Source: an uncultured Rhodospirillales bacterium (GTDB lineage: Bacteria; Pseudomonadota; Alphaproteobacteria; Rhodospirillales; UBA2165). From it: a stretch of 64,000 bases of DNA. The notes beneath the pieces were generated by a model. It was not told where the DNA came from. It did no database searches and saw only the letters and a list, made by a program, of their open reading frames with translations. Each line of letters starts with the position of its first letter. The first letter of the stretch is position 1. Of this stretch, positions 62,527 through 64,000 are shown in pieces. Position numbers and translations under genes: made by a program. The stretch is taken from NCBI GenBank assembly GCA_913055735.1, contig CAJXKD010000001.1, positions 558,001 to 622,000 on the forward strand, given 5' to 3'.

Positions 62527-63219
62527 CTACGTCTCGGCGAATTCAAACGCTTCGAGTACCGTAAACGGCGACTCTTCGTCGGTCTGGGCGCACAAATGGA
62601 TACTGTGGACTGATACCGGCGCCTCGCATAACGGGGCCACTTCCTGCGCCAGGGCCGTTTCCACCCTTTTCCGCTGCGCCTCATCCAATTTACCGGTCAG
62701 CGTCAAATGAAAGCGGAATTCGTCCATCACATAAGGGTATCCCCATTCATGGATATAAGCCTGCTGCCGGTCCGACAAGTTGACCGCCATACGGCGCTCG
62801 ATCTCGCGTTCGGTCGGGTCTGCTCGAAATTCGTCGAATGCCGTGACGCAATCCCGCGCGAGCGCGCTGATCTTGTCCGATGGTTCACTCGGCACGAGGG
62901 CTAGGAAATTGCCGAGAACCGCAAGCCGAAGCAACGGCAGCGAAAAGGCCCTGCGCGTTGCGGCAAACCGGCGCGCGACGTCGACCAGCTCGAAAACCTT
63001 TTTTCCTTTTGCCAACCGGAATGGCGGTTTCAACGTTCCGTGAAATCCGTATCTGGCGGGAGAGGCCGTCAGGGCCGAACGCTCTTCGGGCGTGATACCG
63101 GCGGGAACCAAGGGAGTTACAGGCTGGCCGGAGAAATGATTCCGTCCCAACCACCTGCATCCGAATTCAGAGAGAGCACTCCCGCGATCGGGCACGTAGT
63201 AGAAAGCGTAGCGGGTCAT
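62527..63219 (-). CDS. DUF1045 / 2H-phosphoesterase-like protein
   Basis: This is a 230-residue protein with the two HxT motifs of the 2H phosphoesterase superfamily: ARYGFHGTLKPPF and FRFHLTLTG. DUF1045 members are often associated with phosphonate (phn) genes, where they are thought to process cyclic phosphate intermediates; no phn gene is nearby. The start MTRYAFYYVPD is family-typical. It may hydrolyse cyclic nucleotide or sugar phosphates. Confidence 0.85.
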   Translation of the reverse strand: MTRYAFYYVPDRGSALSEFGCRWLGRNHFSGQPVTPLVPAGITPEERSALTASPARYGFHGTLKPPFRLAKGKKVFELVDVARRFAATRRAFSLPLLRLAVLGNFLALVPSEPSDKISALARDCVTAFDEFRADPTEREIERRMAVNLSDRQQAYIHEWGYPYVMDEFRFHLTLTGKLDEAQRKRVETALAQEVAPLCEAPVSVHSIHLCAQTDEESPFTVLEAFEFAET

Positions 63220-63610
63220 TTAATTTGAAGATTTGTGGTTGGCGGGCGCGTCACGCTATCTCAATCATTTTGCAAACACGTGACAGGCCCAATTGTTGCG
63301 GAACTGCCACCCATCTGTCACGCCCCTTTCGTATAGTTCCCTCATAAATCGTCGCCCGACCCACAACATGTCGTTTCACCGAGTGACGGGACACATATGG
63401 CGGGGGCGGAGTTCCCGTGGGCGGCACCTGTCCGAGACGCAATAAAGCCCAATCAACCCGCCGAGCCGGCCCTTTTTGATCGGTCGGCATCTCCGGCAGG
63501 CTCGTTACCTTTGGTTTACCTTTGTTTGTCTATGGTGGCGCGACTCCCAATCACCGGCAAAGTTTGAGGTTATTCAATCATTTGCCAAGGCCGAACACGA
63601 AGGAAATGCC
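63220..63610. other. 391-bp upstream region of the HU-like gene
   Basis: No convincing gene. A direct repeat, TTACCTTTGG then TTTACCTTTGTT, lies near 63506-63527, about 90 bases before the HU-like start. A 79-codon minus-strand frame (63251-63490) has no recognisable protein character. Confidence 0.3.
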
Positions 63611-63979
63611 ATGACCGTGACAAAGACCCAGCTTGCCGATGCCTATTCCGCCGCCCTGAACAAATCGTTGGGCAAGGCGTGGGACCACAAATTCAGCCGC
63701 AAGGACGCGAACACCCTCCTCGATGCCCTGTGGCCGGTCGTCTCCGACCTCGCTCTTAAGGATACCAAGAAGAAGACGCCGGGCAGCGTGCCGCTCGGCC
63801 ATCTTGGCCGTATCAAGATGCGGTACAAGGAAGCGACGAAGGCCCGTAAGGGCACCAATCCCTTCACCGGCGAGCCGACCACTTTCAAGGCCAAGCCGGC
63901 AACCCTGCAGCCGCGCTTCACCGCGGGCAAAGCGTTCAAGGACGAAGCGGGCAAGTACTTCAGAAGCAAAATGAAGTAG
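63611..63979 (+). CDS. HU/IHF-like DNA-binding protein
   Basis: This is a 122-residue protein. The centre and end resemble HU: GHLGRIKMRYKEATKARKGTNPFTGEPTTFKAKPATLQPRFTAGKAFKDEAG parallels the HU arm (RxGRNPQTGE) and final helix. The N-terminal 45 residues, which include TLLDALWPVVSDLAL, are longer than in ordinary HU. It is strongly basic. ATG 63611 follows GAAGGA at good spacing. It likely bends or coats DNA; specificity is unknown. Confidence 0.78.
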   Translation: MTVTKTQLADAYSAALNKSLGKAWDHKFSRKDANTLLDALWPVVSDLALKDTKKKTPGSVPLGHLGRIKMRYKEATKARKGTNPFTGEPTTFKAKPATLQPRFTAGKAFKDEAGKYFRSKMK

Positions 63980-64000
63980 GCCACCGCAATCAAGATATCG

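Noticed and set aside
63251..63490. 79-codon minus-strand frame before the HU-like gene
   Set aside because: Composition and lack of motifs do not support a protein.

Overview
The window looks like a chromosomal segment of a GC-rich alphaproteobacterium, most likely a Rhodospirillales-type organism. This is inferred from gene content: a PetP/PetR-like MarR and OmpR pair beside a class IV aminotransferase, DUF1491, a UbiK-like protein, an RpoH-type sigma factor, a COQ9-like TetR protein, and SDR-folB near uvrC-pgsA-moaD-moaE. No rRNA, tRNA, CRISPR array or insertion sequence was seen. Most of the left half is housekeeping DNA in short, tightly coupled operons.

Layout. 1-2170: a Rieske oxygenase gene divergent from a GntR/FadR-type regulator, with five copies of one 10-bp operator-like motif around them. 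2176-10555: minus-strand housekeeping genes (ychF, pth, rplY, prs, a lipoprotein, pgeF, a MidA-like methyltransferase, lgt, hldD). 10751-20548: ubiK, ybjN, proC, rpoH, a TetR regulator, csaA, an EnvZ/OmpR-like pair, MarR and aminotransferase genes, and two exported UlaG-like metallo-hydrolase paralogues. 20552-31550: a LOG protein, the molybdopterin genes moaE-moaD-moeA-mobB, pgsA, uvrC, an SDR with folB, a Ca/Na antiporter, and tgt-queA. 31744-33984: a NifU-like scaffold and a CPA2 antiporter.

33981-50136 is a signalling island. Ten minus-strand genes (47207 down to 33981) run with overlapping or nearly touching ends. They encode four sensor kinases, three receiver proteins, a receiver-GGDEF-EAL protein, a degenerate receiver and a coiled-coil protein. 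A fifth kinase gene lies upstream and an OmpR-type regulator is divergent from it. None of the ten has a recognisable DNA-binding domain. The visible outputs are the EAL phosphodiesterase and perhaps the divergent OmpR protein.

50233-64000 is metabolic. The standout is 53903-59826, a glycine/sarcosine/betaine-reductase-like (Grd) cluster with two selenoproteins. GrdA (UGA at 56931) and GrdB (UGA at 57530-57532 on the minus strand) would both be cut short by ordinary gene calling. They sit with a GrdC-like FabH-fold protein, a GrdE-like proprotein with the Asn-Cys self-cleavage motif, and an LLM flavin monooxygenase. No GrdD is present. Grd systems are best known from strict anaerobes, yet this copy lies next to an Fe-type superoxide dismutase gene. 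The window ends with a quinone oxidoreductase, a GNAT protein, a 2H-phosphoesterase-like protein and an HU-like protein.
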